From: Myoxocephalus aenaeus
Lineage: Eukaryota; Chordata; Actinopteri; Perciformes; Cottidae
Direction: 5' to 3'
DNA: 64,000 nucleotides
Assembly (NCBI GenBank): GCA_038501785.1
Contig: JBAMJR010000040.1
Location: 3,190,501-3,254,500 of the forward strand
The notes under the pieces are model-generated. The model was not told the origin of the DNA. It saw only the letters and a list, made by a program, of their open reading frames with translations, and made no database searches. Both the position numbers and the translations under genes were made by a program. Shown piece by piece: positions 1 to 51,656 of the stretch. Numbering within the stretch: position 1 is the first letter of the stretch; each line of letters begins with the position of its first letter.

Positions 1-682
1 CATCATGACCAGTGATATTGTACAATCATTACAAAATATGCCTCACCTTTTATTTCTGAAATGAAACACTATTTTGTGGAAAAGCAAATGTGTGTTGTGA
101 GGATGCTCGTGCTAAAGTTGCTGTCCATGTCCCGCATATGCATCTTACCGCTCGGTGTTCATATTCATCGTGCTGCTCCCTCACCTCATTTTACATACAG
201 CCCAGCCTGCTGCCGTGACAACTGTGACCATGGAGACTTGTGGAGTATCGGACGAGAAGGCTCTCAACAGGAGAGAGAAAAGGTGGAGAGGAGAAAGAGT
301 GGGACAAGAAATGGAGAAAAGAGCAGAGAGCACAGGAGAGGGCAGAGGAGTGCAAGGAGATAATAAGGGGAAGAAAACAAGAGGATGACATAAGGAGGGA
401 AAAGTGGAAAGGTTAAGATCGTAGGTGACGAACAGATGAGAGAGGAGAACGAGGAAAGGACAAGAGAAGGAAGACTTAAAGAGGAGAAGAGAAGGATACA
501 TGAACTAGAGCAGCAGAGGAGGGATGAATAAATAAAAGGGAGAAGTAAAGAAAGAGAGGAGATGAACTTTCTTCTTTCTCTCTGAATGAGACCAGCAGTT
601 AATCTGTTATTAACATGTTTAAACTCACTCAGCTGCCAATTAAAGTCATGCTGTGTTGAGCAGCTTTGATCAGCAGCAGTAA

Positions 683-687
683 TGTGT

Positions 688-777
<90 letters not shown>
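683..777 (+). repeat. (GT)n microsatellite
   Basis: About 47 near-perfect GT units in the first intron. Confidence 0.97.
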
Positions 778-778
<1 letters not shown>

Positions 779-2280
779 TCATCACTTACAGACTGATGAA
801 GCCATGTCCCGCTACACATGGCTGTTTACGTTCTATAGCGAGGCCATAAAGTCTTAATACCAACTCTGGATTAGTAGCTCTTGGTGGTCAGCCAGTAACG
901 ACGTTGGCTGCTTTGGCCATGCTCACTGTTTTGACATCAGGATTATGAATATCCACAACTAAAAATAGACACTAGCTATATGGTCATGATTGGAAAACCA
1001 GTAGAGAGAACAGGAAGGCACAGAGGCCGAACCATCAATAACGCTGTCTGGACTGATGCTGCCACAGAGCTAGAAGAGATAGAAAAGATCAGTGCTGGAC
1101 GATGATCATCTTTATAGCATGTTGAAGTGAAGCTGGATACTGGGTTTGATGCATATGTTGAACATGGAATCAAATACAAATAGCTTTGTGACTGGGATGC
1201 TTATTTAGTTTCCTTTCTTTCAAAATAAACCAATAATGGTTCCAAAACTGGTCAGTACATGTCAGTATGAGATGAAATGATTATCTGGGATGAAACTAAT
1301 GTTTGAATTATGTCACATGTGGGGCTACGTTACCAGCTAATTTGTGAAATCAACCTTGAGTTAAAAAAAAACTTTAGAAAATGGACTCCAGCTTCAACAG
1401 TTAGTAATTAGTATATGTGCATGATGACGCACTCAAAGGAAAATATCAGGACTGTAGTGCTCTGCCACAACAACAGAGTTGCATCTGACAGCTTTGCACA
1501 TCATTTGTGGGATCGCATCCTAATCAGTAAACAGAATAAGACATTTCCCAATATAAGAAAACACGTCAATAAAAAGTCAAGTCAAGAGCTGTAGTGGTAA
1601 TTGTAACGTTTAATAATGGGGTGAAACCACACGCCTAAGATACCTTGCCATATAAAAATAGGCTGCACTATCGGGTCACAAGTAAGTAATTAATATCAAA
1701 TTAACCAAATGTTAAGCATCATCATTTGATTATACAGCAAATATTGTTAAATTAAATATGTTTTAATCTAATTTCTTGTGAGGTCCCTGCATTAAGGCAC
1801 CATTTTTTTTTTATCATAATGTACCAGTGTGTATTATTTAGGTGGGATGTCACAATCTACAATAGATAAAATGGGTATTTCAGCCAGTCTAATTAATTTC
1901 CTTAGATTTTGGCATTCGATATGATGTTTATTTACATAATTCCACCTTTTTTTTACAACTTTCTGTAATAAGGAACACTCTTTTCCCAGCAGCAAACAAC
2001 CAGATTGTACAGTAAACAAAAAGGCTACTTCAATTTGTGGCCTGTCTTTGGTCAGTAATACGTTTATTTCTGTCAATATGCCTGTCACCTTTCTTTGAGC
2101 AGATTTCTCTTTAGGTTGAACTTTTCATGCTGCTTGCTTCCCTGACTTTTGGTTGTAAATGTAAAAGACTTATCAGGTTAATAATTAGCATTTAGCAATT
2201 ACAGTGTTCTCCTCTGTGCTGATATTTTATGCCATCTACATCCAACATGATATCATAGGACAGGACTCTATATCCAAAGA

Positions 2281-2299
2281 TGAGAGAGATATGAAGATG

Positions 2300-2365
<66 letters not shown>

Positions 2366-2430
2366 TAGGGAGAGATGTGTGTGTGTGAGAGAGAGAGAGA
2401 GAGGAATAGGGAGAGATGTGAGAGAAGCAG
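2281..2430 (+). repeat. Compound (GA)n/(GT)n microsatellite
   Basis: A pure GA run at 2301-2362, then gaatagggagagatg, a short GT run, a second GA run and a repeat of gaatagggagagatgtg. Confidence 0.95.
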
Positions 2431-4466
2431 ACATGCTGGAGAAGATAAGTGGGAAGCTGACAATATAAATCACGTCTCGGTGTTTCTCTTCTCCTGTTAT
2501 ATGAGTGCTTCAGGACAAAGTATGATTATTGACAGTCCACCTTTTTTTCAGGTAGGTAGCCGTTAACAAGTGGTAGGTAACAGGTAACAAGTGGTAGGTA
2601 GCAGGTAGGAAGTGGAAACAGGATACATGTGGATTCAAAATCAACCCAAATGGACTCCAACGTTATGCAGTTTACAGCTTTGGAAACCTTTTCTCTGGCG
2701 CTTTAGTAAAACAATACAGGTAGCAGCCAATGGGAAGACAGATGATTCCTAGTGTTTTCTAATTTCTTGCATGCTGTAAATCCTGTACATTCTGAAAGTG
2801 AGAGGTCAGCTGCTGTTTCTGGATCAGACCACGTTAACAACACGTTAACAACCGATATGAAAACCAGGATTCTTCTTAGGATAATTCTTAGTCTTGTAAA
2901 TTGAGCATATTTAAATAAGTTTAGAATATATTACAACAACACATACAACAGGTACATGTACAAAAATGGCTTCAGCATCACTTCCTGACACGACAGCCTC
3001 GTACAAGACAGATGCAATAGATGTAAGAACAAGGAGTGATGGAGGAGATGCTGGTGACTCTATTGTTCAGCCTGTGGTCGTGTTCTGGAGCAATCAGCAT
3101 GAATATCCTCAGCCTCTCTGGCCTTCATTAATCTTATTAAGACCAATGGGAACACAGGCTAATAGGAGCTGATTAGCCTGTCTCTGGCCGCCTGGCTGAT
3201 TCACCTACATGCACTCGTTCACGTGCACACGGCCTCACAGATACGAGCACACTGACAGAATCACACTGACACGCTCTCGTACGAGCGTACACCGACATCC
3301 ACAGAAATATATTCATAACACTTTGGGTTTCTCCGAGAAAGTTGGTGGGCAGATACAGAAACTGGCCGAGAGGCAGCGCTGAGGCCCTGTCATCACAACA
3401 ACTCAAACGCATCGAGGTGAAAATACAAGCCGAGCTTGCAAATATCAGACTTCAGACTACAGCTCAGCTCTTGACTATCAGAGCTGATTCTTTGCTCCTG
3501 TGAGTTATTGCTCACACACCTGCAGGTGATTAGGACACATTGAGTCAACCTCGTTGACTTTTCCTCATTTTACCCAATGGGGCTGTGATTATTACCATGA
3601 TGTGAATATAGGAAGTCTGATCCGTCAGTGGCTCTGTGAAATAGTGTGTGCTCTTGTTTTAGCCACGCTCAATGGATGGCAATATTAGTCTGAGATGTAT
3701 ATATATTATGGATTGCTGTGAAATGTTGTAGATATTCTTTATGACTACCGGTATTGCATTCCCATCAGCCTCAGTTTTACTTTTACCACACAGATGCTAA
3801 CTTGTGTACAATTTCTTTTTACCAAAGTGTACAAATGTCTCCTGACGTCAGCAGAAGAGGATGCTGATTCAGCGAAGGAGCTCTCTCTCCACTATAAGGA
3901 GCTGAAGGAAACCTTGATTTATCAAGTCAATGCAAAATATGACATGTTTTGCTTTCATCATTTGAATTAATTGTTAAGATTCAGCATATAGGCTTAATGG
4001 CAAAAATACAGTACATGTGTATCCCATCATCTAGTTAATTGTATAAGATATTTTATGAAAGATAAATGAACACAGTTACTGTTACTATTTACCACTAGTT
4101 CAAAATGCATGAGAATAAGAGTACAAATTAAAAATTACCAAACAAATGGGAGAGTAGATCTCTGTACAGCTCTGAGGTCCAGAGCAGAGCAGGCGACCTG
4201 TGCTCTTCTGGTCTTTATTAACAGTTCATTTAAGGGTATGTAGGATTTTATTTTGGAATCTAGTTCATGAGGTTTCTAATCATATTTAATGTAACTTGTT
4301 TGCTGATCAATGTGGATGAATATCAATAGTATTGTTTAAAAACATGTTCTGAAAGATCAACTTCCTGTTTACGTCATGTGACTCAGGCTGTCGTCATCGC
4401 AGCTCTTGTTCACAAACAGCATTATGGGATGCCACAGTACCTGTTGGGTGGGGTGGATGATACTGA

Positions 4467-4479
4467 GCACACACCCACA

Positions 4480-4524
<45 letters not shown>
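4467..4524 (+). repeat. (AC)n microsatellite
   Basis: CA units with two interruptions (ccc) at the left end. Confidence 0.95.
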
Positions 4525-4526
<2 letters not shown>

Positions 4527-4656
4527 AGCCACATGGCATTGAGTGTTATGTCAGCTTGTGTTATCATCAATGGGTAGTGACATCGCGTGACCCTGCATCT
4601 GCTGTGTGTGTTTGTGTGTATGTGAAGCTCCCAGCTCTTCCCGCTGATCAATTTAA

Positions 4657-4659
<3 letters not shown>

Positions 4660-4741
<82 letters not shown>
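4660..4741 (+). repeat. (AC)n microsatellite
   Basis: A pure CA run of about 41 units. Confidence 0.97.
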
Positions 4742-4744
<3 letters not shown>

Positions 4745-4793
4745 CCCAGAATATACAGAGAGGGGGAATACAGTCACCTCAGCCAGCTGCAGA

Positions 4794-4796
<3 letters not shown>

Positions 4797-4853
<57 letters not shown>
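4797..4853 (+). repeat. (CT)n microsatellite
   Basis: A pure TC run lying only 55 bases after the preceding CA run. Confidence 0.97.
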
Positions 4854-4856
<3 letters not shown>

Positions 4857-7800
4857 AGAATGTTTAAATAATTTTTATGCACTCTGGATACTCCAGGTAC
4901 ATTTCATTGCCTGAAGTGGGCTCTTCAGTTCATCCATGACATAACACTGCCCAGCTGTTCCCTGCATCTTGAATTAGTACTGTTTGCATATGTATTTGTG
5001 CATGTTTTTTTTGGTTTAGTATTTTGGTTTAGTCAGCCATTTTATAGGGAGAACATACAGCGACATGAAAATGTGATAAAAGTCAGATTATTTTAATATT
5101 TTTACTACAGAGGTCGTGTATGGACCAATGGACTAATAAGATTTTTGTGTAGGGTGAACCAGCCATTCACCCCTTGACCAATATTGAGTATCTAAACTGC
5201 TTTTGTGCCACATATAGTCAAATAATACATAATAAACTAACTTGAAACTTTTTCACAATTTAGTCACGGTGACATTGTTTTTGGTTCAAGTAGTTTTGTT
5301 AGTTTCAACCAGTCTTTGTTCATAAGAGGAACACATGTGCTGGCTGTTCAACTCAAAATGTCCATTGGCTCCAATAACAAGTCATTAGAATGAGCATAAT
5401 AGAGTCAAATGTAGGGCAGATTGATTCTGGTTTATTGATGATATGATACTCTGTATTGATTTGCAGTTCGTGGTCACAAACAAATATTGTATAATTGTGA
5501 AATACAGGAAATCAGTCTGCATAATTCATATGGCGGGTTCAGCACTCATCAGCTGCTCTTCATCGCAACACAAACACTGTTGAGAGACAAATAAACCTTT
5601 TTTAGACGTTAAAGTGTGTGTGTTTCTAAGAGGCAGGGCACCTCAAGAGGGACTGAAGCTGCTCCGGTTGCTTTAAAATATGTGTTTTAATTTGGTGATG
5701 TCATTTTGTAAGATCTTGGAGGCCACTGAAGAGCGACTTTTTGTGTTTTGTGTTTGTGTTGTGTCTGCGCCGCGGGGCTAAAAAAGGTTAAATTTTTTCA
5801 ATTATCGTACAAGGAAATTATAAAATAAGTCAAGTGACCCTTCCCAAAGGATCTCCGGAACCACAACGTTGATTAACTTCATTTAAATTGCTGAAATACA
5901 TTAAAGCCTTGTGGGAAGAGTTATAGGTGAAAAGAAAAAAATTAAACTTACCATTAAGTTTATGTAATTACACATGTTCATAGTTATGATCAAAATATGT
6001 TATAACATTTTTATTTTTGAAAATATAATTTCTTTTCACAAATAAATTCTGAAAAAAAATATATAAAATAACACAAGTATTAGAACTCATTTGGGGTTCA
6101 TACGACTACTTGAACAGACCTCACTAAGGCTTCTCACTAAGGCTTCTCCCCCCCTAGTTTAAAATGTTGGTAAATATTCTAGGCTTTCTTGCTGAGAGTT
6201 AGATGAGAAGACACTCATGTATTTAGGTTAAATATGAAGCTATCATGGCTAGTAAGAACAGCTAGTAAATGAATCCGCCTCCATACTTAACACAATTTAT
6301 TTTATTAAATAAAGAGTAAAAACTCATTTAAATAACAATACACATTCCCACCTGCAGTTGACAGCAAAATAAGTTTGTTTTAATTCGATCTGAATATGCC
6401 ATAAGGGCCATAGACCAAAAACATATCTCAAGTACCACATTGCTAATGGACACAGATTCAGACATTAATTCACTGCATTGTTGTCCAAGCAGCACATTTA
6501 GGTTGTGGAGGCTATTCATGTTTATTTATATTGTCTAAATGCCACAGTAGTGTGCAACAAACTGTACTGTAGTATCCATGGAAGAGATTAAAGAAACAAA
6601 TCCAGAATCAGATAAAAATCACATTCAGATAAGGTGGTCATGTGTGGTGGGATAGCGCAGAAAGGAACTTGTTGGTATAACTGCAAAGATTCACACAACA
6701 TAATGTGGCGCTTGCAGAGTACAGCCAACTCACCATTGCTGATACCAGTTTGTCTTACTGGAGAACATAGTTTTACTTATCATTTCACAGCCTGATGCAC
6801 AATAAAGTCACCACAAAAACAGAAAAATGCAAAACAAGCCTGGGGAGGAATTCTGTGTTTTTCCTCTTTTAGCCATCTGTGTCTATATATTTTTAATTTC
6901 TTTTTGAGTTCACCTCTGGGTTCACAACCAGATTATCAGTGAGCTGATGGACTATCATACCCTGTTTCAGACTTCCTATTTTTTGTGTCTCGTCTTCATC
7001 TTTCCATATCGTAATCTTTTTTTAGCTTCACACTCTCCTATCCTTCCTTCCTTCCCTTCACATCTTCTTTTTCTCCTTTGCTCTTATTTTTCACTCTTTG
7101 CCCCGCTGTGCTTTAGTTGGTTGCAGTTTTCAAAGCCATGATAAAAACCCAGAAAAATAGTTAAGTCATTGACAACATTACGTCTCCATCACAAATGAAC
7201 TATCATGTTTACAATTAGCCATTTAAAATGTTCTCCTGAACGAAGGTTTTTACTGCTGGGATATCTTCAAACAGCATGCTGGCAAACTCAATTTTCACTC
7301 CAGGATTCATGTTTTTAAACGGCCCCTTTTTCATTTAGCTCGGCCAGATATACGTTCCAACAATTAGTGAACGTAACCGTGACTCGCCTCCTCTTGAAGC
7401 AACTGAACCTCAGGAACAACTACATGCATTATGTCCAAACCAGACATTTATTTATTCTGACAGTTTATGAGATGTTACCAGAACAGATGCCTTGTTATCT
7501 GGATGGAAAGGGGTTGAAAAACTAAGGTGAGACTTAGCCAGTTGTGCATTTATCCAGTCAGGTGTAGGGATGTTCATGTTGATGCCTGAGTGCAGGAGAG
7601 TTCAAACCAATTGTCTATTCTCCAGTTCAATCTCAAAAGTGGTGCTTATGGTTTAGCCAGTCTAATAGGTCGATCAATAAAGCCATGAGGATGGAGAGGA
7701 TAAGGCTGACCCTAAATCTCTGCATATTAACGGCACAACTCTGAGTGTTTATTTTTTTATTTCTTTTACAGTTGTTGACTGAAAACATGCTCCACAGTCT

Positions 7801-8566
7801 CTGCCGATCCAAAAACATCATCTGGACATTTTGTCTGTCCTCTGTACAGCGACCGTGAGCTCTCTTGGCTTCAGCAGTCAAAATTTCTTGTCCGGCTCCC
7901 AAAAGAGGAGATTTGGGAGATTACAGGAAGCACTGCTCCTCCTTAAATCAGTTAAGCTGCTTCGTAATGTGTGCCTGGGCCGGTGTTGAGCTGCGGTTAG
8001 TAAAGACATCTTAAAGCCAAGGAAGGTAAAGAGGGAAAGGAGCACAAATGCACTTCATCCTCCTGCTTTCACAATTAACCATCGAAAAACATGGACGTAC
8101 AGTAGTGCTCATGGAAATTTCCATAGTTTTCTTAAGGGACTTCCTTTACGCCTATTCTTTGGGATTACCACTCCATGGCATGAGGCTAGTTGCTGAAGCC
8201 AATAAATCCAAATTTGGGCATTGTGGGTGGATCCTGAGTAATTGGACGATCGTGATGCAAAAACTGTGAGGAAAAGACCTTGACATCCGAGGTAAAAACC
8301 CCAAACACATGTTTGCTCATTTTAAGTCTAAATATGGTCTCAATGGAGCAATGGTATTTAAAATCTCCACCAACCCACATAAGAAGAACGAGCTACTTAG
8401 ATCATACAAACTATGACCTTATCAAACCTGCTTAAAGGATCTTTAACATTGGTCAATCACCTTGTATGTGTGCAGCTCAGATTTGAAGGCACTTGCTGTT
8501 TTTTATAGATTGCTAAAGTATTATTTTTAAAGTGTGTAGTGCATCAGTGAAAACTCCTATTTATCT

Positions 8567-9112
8567 CAGAATCAGAATCAGAATCAGAAACCGTTTATTA
8601 GCCAGGAATGTTTTCACACAAACGAGGAATCTTTTGAGGCGGAAGGTGCATACATTGGACATGGACATGGGACGTAAGACGAGACAAACAACAATCAACA
8701 ATCAACAATCAACGAAAACAACAGTGCAATTGGTATTAAAATATGTGTAAGATAAGCAAGTGCTCAGTCAACAGATACGTTAATGTGAATGTACGTTAAA
8801 GTGACATGTGTATTTAAGTTAAAGTGTATGTTAAAGTGACGAGTGTTTAAGTATGCGGTGTGCAGAGGAGTGAATGGTAAAGAGAAATAAAAATAAAGAA
8901 GAGAAAATAAAAATAAAAATAAAAATTAAGAGTTAAAATTAAAAATTAAAATAGCTGGGGGTGACAGAGAGTCAGTGGGGGACCCGAGCCCCATTGATGA
9001 GCCCGACTGCTGACGGGAAGAAATTGTTTGTGTGGCGTGAGGTCTTGGTCCTGATGGACCTCAGCCTCCTGCCAGAGGGGAGGGACTCGAACAGGATATG
9101 TCCAGGGTCCAT
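8567..9112. repeat. Fish interspersed repeat (AGAATCAG...CTCCTGCCAGAGGGGAG type)
   Basis: It starts with repeated agaatcagaatcag and an ..accgtttattagccagg.. segment. It ends with ggtcttggtcctgatggacctcagcctcctgccagaggggagggactcgaacagg. I recognise this pairing from many fish loci but cannot name the family. A poly-A/AT-rich middle separates the two ends. Confidence 0.55.
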
Positions 9113-10676
9113 CTGACAATGTGTGCTGTACAAGAGGCCGTCGTCTTGAGTATCCCAACTTCAAGTCTCATTCTCTGCCCACACATGAAAAAAGCCTGAT
9201 TTCCATGGCAACGTTATCCCCATCACAGCTGTATAACAAGCACAGAAGGAGATTACTGCGATGCACTAGTGTCGTGGTCTTCACAGGGTTTGGACAAAGG
9301 AAACAAAAACAGTTTATCCTTTTGGGAAGCAGTTTACATGAAACAAAACCAAATAAAAGCAGCTTTCTAGCTGTTCAGCATACCAGGCACTGGGACTTGC
9401 ATTTCCCAGTCTCTTTTCCCATTGCATTTCTCATTCTCCACCTCAGTTCTAACAGAACAAATGGTTGTCTAGAGAAGAGGGTTGACAGGGTTTCGGTGTT
9501 TCTCTTTAAACCTCCTGGTCAGCACTCAACCCCACTCTAACTATGTCACACAGCGCCACATGTTACTCTAACACTCCTGCACTCACATACTATCCAGGAA
9601 CCCATATGAGAAATAAGAAATTTTATATTTATTACGTAACATCATGCCACGTGTATTAAAGCCATCAGGAGATATGTAATAGGGCAGAGGGCAAAGACTA
9701 TTTATTTTCTGTTATTAAATCCACTCTGTGGGGAGGAGGGGAAGTTACATGAGTACAGCACTAAACTGTGGGTTTTAGGGCAAAATGAGTTTCTGATGGG
9801 TCTTCTAGTTTGCTGAATTAGATTATTTTTAAAATATAGTGCATTATGGTGTAATTTAGAATATATGAGCGGTTCCCTCTACACTCGTTTATTCATTTTT
9901 GTGTTTACCTGCTCAAACAATAATTGTTAGTCTATTTATATTAATTAATTATAATAATGTTGAATTATAGTGTGCTTAAAATATTTCAATAATGCAGAAT
10001 GAGCTAACCACAGTAATTACAGGTCTTCATAGCTGCTCCATAGTAAAGCCATAATCCAGCCCTTTCACAGGAAAGCGTTGAATATGATGTGTTGTGTTCT
10101 CATTAACAGCATTACACACATGCACCTGCCCTCTGAAAACTGCTGTCTGCTGCTTTTTATCGCCATGATTCACTGTGTCACACTTTTCTTTTTCATTTTG
10201 GGTGAGGTGGTTGAAAGTAAAAGTGTTGAAAGTATTTTGCTTTTTATTTTTTCATAAAACCCAGGAATACAGTGTACTACAGTAGGGCATGCAGGACAGG
10301 GTGTACTGATTGTAAATGTGTGTAAAATGTAACTCAGTCTAGTCTACAGATTTGTTTAACTTTCATGTAATACTTCATCACAAAGGACGTCTTAAAATGT
10401 AAAAGAATGCTTAAAATTAAACATCACTTGATCTAACTATTCAACAATCAGTCGCAAATCCAATATATTATATATAATCGTAGTGCCTCTATTACTTGTG
10501 TTACAATACATTATATATTCAGATCATGAAAACAGTGTGTAACTGAATGATTACATTAATCTTTTCAAATATCTTAGCTTTTTCTCTATTGATTTAGTTC
10601 ACCTGGCAGTTTTGTTAGATGCTCATGTAATTGCTTACTCTTCACTGTGCATTGTTTTTATTGTGTCGGTGTATTT

Positions 10677-10698
10677 GTGTGTGTGTGTGTGTGTGTGT
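10677..10698 (+). repeat. (GT)n microsatellite
   Basis: 11 GT units. Confidence 0.9.
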
Positions 10699-10840
10699 TA
10701 ATTCAGTATGAAAGATCATGTGACCGCTCTATTTGTTGTCTCCATTGTCCTGCAGTAATCTCCCTTCTTAAGACACAAACATGTTGATTATCAGCTGCAC
10801 TCCGCAGGTCACAACCTGAATGCAGAGGGCTGAACAGACA

Positions 10841-10841
<1 letters not shown>

Positions 10842-10936
<95 letters not shown>
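10842..10936 (+). repeat. (AC)n microsatellite
   Basis: A pure AC run of about 47 units. With the GT run at 11039 it forms an inverted pair about 100 bases apart. Confidence 0.97.
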
Positions 10937-10939
<3 letters not shown>

Positions 10940-11035
10940 GCACACACGGGTTGTCAGCTGTTCACTAAGCGAAGGAGCGGACATTTCAGACCTATGTAAA
11001 CAACAGTAGGATGGAGCGAGAATGTTGGAGCGAGG

Positions 11036-11038
<3 letters not shown>

Positions 11039-11078
<40 letters not shown>

Positions 11079-11094
11079 TGTGTGTTTGTGTGTG
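11039..11094 (+). repeat. (GT)n microsatellite
   Basis: A GT run with two tttg interruptions at its right end. Confidence 0.95.
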
Positions 11095-11462
11095 CTTCTT
11101 TATCAGTGTTAAACAGCTCTGAGTTGTGATTCCTGTTGACCTTAACTGGTCATCACCCAGCTACTGTTATGACACACCGCTCAGTTTACACCAGATAACA
11201 GTTAGGAGCCAGACAAAGACATGGCCATTGCAGAAAAATAAATATCTACATGGCAGTTGAGATGTTCATCTGAAGTATCAGTGCCTTTTCTGCAGTATGA
11301 AAGGAACGTAGCAGTGATTGATTTTGCATGTTTTTGTCCCTTTACTAAGCATTAGGATCATTTTTCATTCCTGCTGAAACCAGGCAGTGGGGAACGGGCC
11401 CTTGGCATCCCCACTGATTTGACGTTGTGGCCGGTGTGATCTTTTGGTTAATGACTTGCAAA

Positions 11463-11613
11463 AGCCTACCAATTTCAACCTCATGGTGTTGCTAGACGGA
11501 AGGTCAGAGGATTACCAAAGCCAGTATGATTCATCCTCTGGCGACCATGAATGTCTGTACAAAGTCTGTGGACCAAAGTTGTGGACCGACATTGACATCT
11601 AGAGCTTTGGCGC
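11463..11613. repeat. Fish interspersed repeat fragment
   Basis: It includes cctcatggtgttgctagacggaaggtcagagg, gattcatcctctggcgaccatgaatgtctgtac and gtggaccgacattgacatctagagc. From memory this resembles a repeat widespread in percomorph genomes. Its class is not known to me. Confidence 0.5.
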
Positions 11614-12125
11614 AAGCATGTTTAGAAATGTTTGCACACTCGATGTACATTGTGAGGGCTAACACAGCTCAATTGATTGACGAAAAAAAAACCATTCTAA
11701 AGTCCGTACCTGACATGTACCTGCATGCAGTGACAAATAGTCAGCGTTTAAATAGAATAATACAGCACATGCGGTTATGGAGCATGTACAAACAATATAG
11801 GTAGCTGTGGTCTGTTTAATTACACATCCTAACTGTGGCTAAGTCCCCATTGCCAGGAGCGTTTATATTCCATGTGCGAAAACTGTCTGTCTGGTTGGCT
11901 TGCTGCCTTTCAGAAGTGTGTGTACTACTGCGGGTCTCTTGCACGCTTGGGTGGGTGTGAGGTCTGAGTGTGCGTGTTACTGTTGTTGTCAGTGTCTTTC
12001 AGTGGGCATGAATGTGTCTGTGTGAGTCTTTGTGCGCATCTTCTCTGTTTGTGTCCTTTAAAATCAACGGGAGAAGTACTTTGCTTAATGTTCCTTAAAC
12101 CTGCCGACTCACTAACCTTTTGCAT

Positions 12126-12129
<4 letters not shown>

Positions 12130-12162
<33 letters not shown>
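12130..12162 (+). repeat. (GA)n microsatellite
   Basis: 16 GA units, followed by a looser purine-rich stretch to about 12270. Confidence 0.93.
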
Positions 12163-12165
<3 letters not shown>

Positions 12166-13278
12166 CCACAGATAGAAAGAGAGGGAGTTTGTGTGGGAGA
12201 GACAGAGAGAAAGGGAGAGCTATGGATGAGAGTGAAAGGTGTTTCTGTGAGAGACAAAGAAAGTGAAATAAAGCTCAATAAATAGATGTATGTGGATATG
12301 TCCAAATTCAGGGACCTGTTTCTGTTACCAGACAGTGTTACCATGGAAACATGCTGATGATGCAGCAGGACATACACTATGACTGTAGAATTTGAATATT
12401 CTTTTTTTTTGGCCCTGGAATATATTGTTTTGCCTCCATTTTTGATGCTTCGGTGGTCATTGCTTTATTGTTTGTGCGCTACATTTCCCAGAGATCAGCT
12501 GTAAATAAACAGTGCTGTAATACTGAGACATCTTTTGAGTTTTGTTGTGATCATCACTGGTCGTGTTAAGCACCCAGTTCTTCCTTTTATTCCAAACTAC
12601 TGATGTAAAATGCATCACTTCCTGTGCTGTTTGTGAGGAGGGTCACTGCATCATAATGTTGTTTGCTTATTTAGGTTATATTGTTGATGTATTAGGATAG
12701 TTTTTTTCTTTTGATAGTTTTTAGTTTAGTTAATTATTAGTCTTTAGATTGTTTATTGGGTTATTGATTGGGTAATGCTGTGGGCACCCGGGGTTTATAT
12801 ATAGGAGTAGGCGGGTACAGGACCAGAATGCACCTTGGTAGGCCTACTTTATGTAGTGGACACATGGCCACTCCAAGACACCATGCTTAAGTTGTACGTT
12901 CAGTTTAGCTTTTGGCAACAGGATTGGAGTCGCATTGAAACTATTATATTATTATTATAATTATACATAACAGGAGAGCATTCTTTATTGGAGACCTATT
13001 TTTTCACAGCAGGAGGCTGTGGATCTGATCAAAGTCAAGTCAAAGATACTCTTCCGTTTACTTTGACAAAAAAGGAAACCAGTTGCCATGCCAACTGTTG
13101 TGATAACCAGGGAAATATTGTCTTTGTTGTCTTATACCTTCTCGCCTCATTGTCTCCTCTTTCGGCAAACCCCCATGCACATTATTTTGGCTCACAGTGA
13201 ATTCCTTTGGCAAAGTTTGGGTAAAGTTAGGAGACTAAACTGTTCTCTTTCTTCTTTTTTCTCCCTCTCTCCACGCAG

Positions 13279-51656
<38,378 letters not shown>

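Larger units (their letters stand above)
1..13278 (+). other. cacna1d: cacna1d intron upstream of the IS2-S3 exon (partial)
   Basis: No coding exon was found in this stretch on either strand. The exon expected just upstream (segment IS1, about 106 nt in other L-type channel genes) was looked for by translation and not seen, so it probably lies left of the window. The interval holds several long (GT)n, (GA)n and (CT)n tracts, a purine-rich tract at about 245-570 and two interspersed repeats (8567-9112 and 11463-11613). The intron role is inferred from the phase-0 acceptor at 13279. Confidence 0.7.

Noticed and set aside
4394..4882. Long open frames across CA/TC repeats on both strands
   Set aside because: Dinucleotide repeats lack stop codons in several frames. 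The predicted proteins are poly-dipeptides with no conserved part. The same applies at 683-777, 10842-10936, 30188-30299, 49110-49167, 50432-50518 and 61012-61141.
8946..9164. Minus-strand open frame with RRRPLVQHTLSDGPWTYP
   Set aside because: It falls within the fish repeat at 8567-9112, so it is repeat-derived and not a gene.
10842..11094. Inverted AC/GT pair as a large hairpin with function
   Set aside because: Both are ordinary microsatellites. The inverted orientation of two abundant repeats 100 bases apart is expected by chance in this window.
11526..11804. 92-codon open frame
   Set aside because: Its first part lies inside an interspersed repeat and the rest has no recognisable domain or splice context.
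12770..12915. Possible LTR (TATATA-containing segment with cacccgggg)
   Set aside because: No matching second copy, primer-binding site or polypurine tract was found, so there is no support beyond a TATA-like string.
1..13278. Search for the IS1 exon and N-terminal exons of cacna1d
   Set aside because: No segment translating to the IS1 helix or the conserved N-terminus was found. A stray open frame at 61-388 is an arginine/glutamate-rich product of the polypurine tract.
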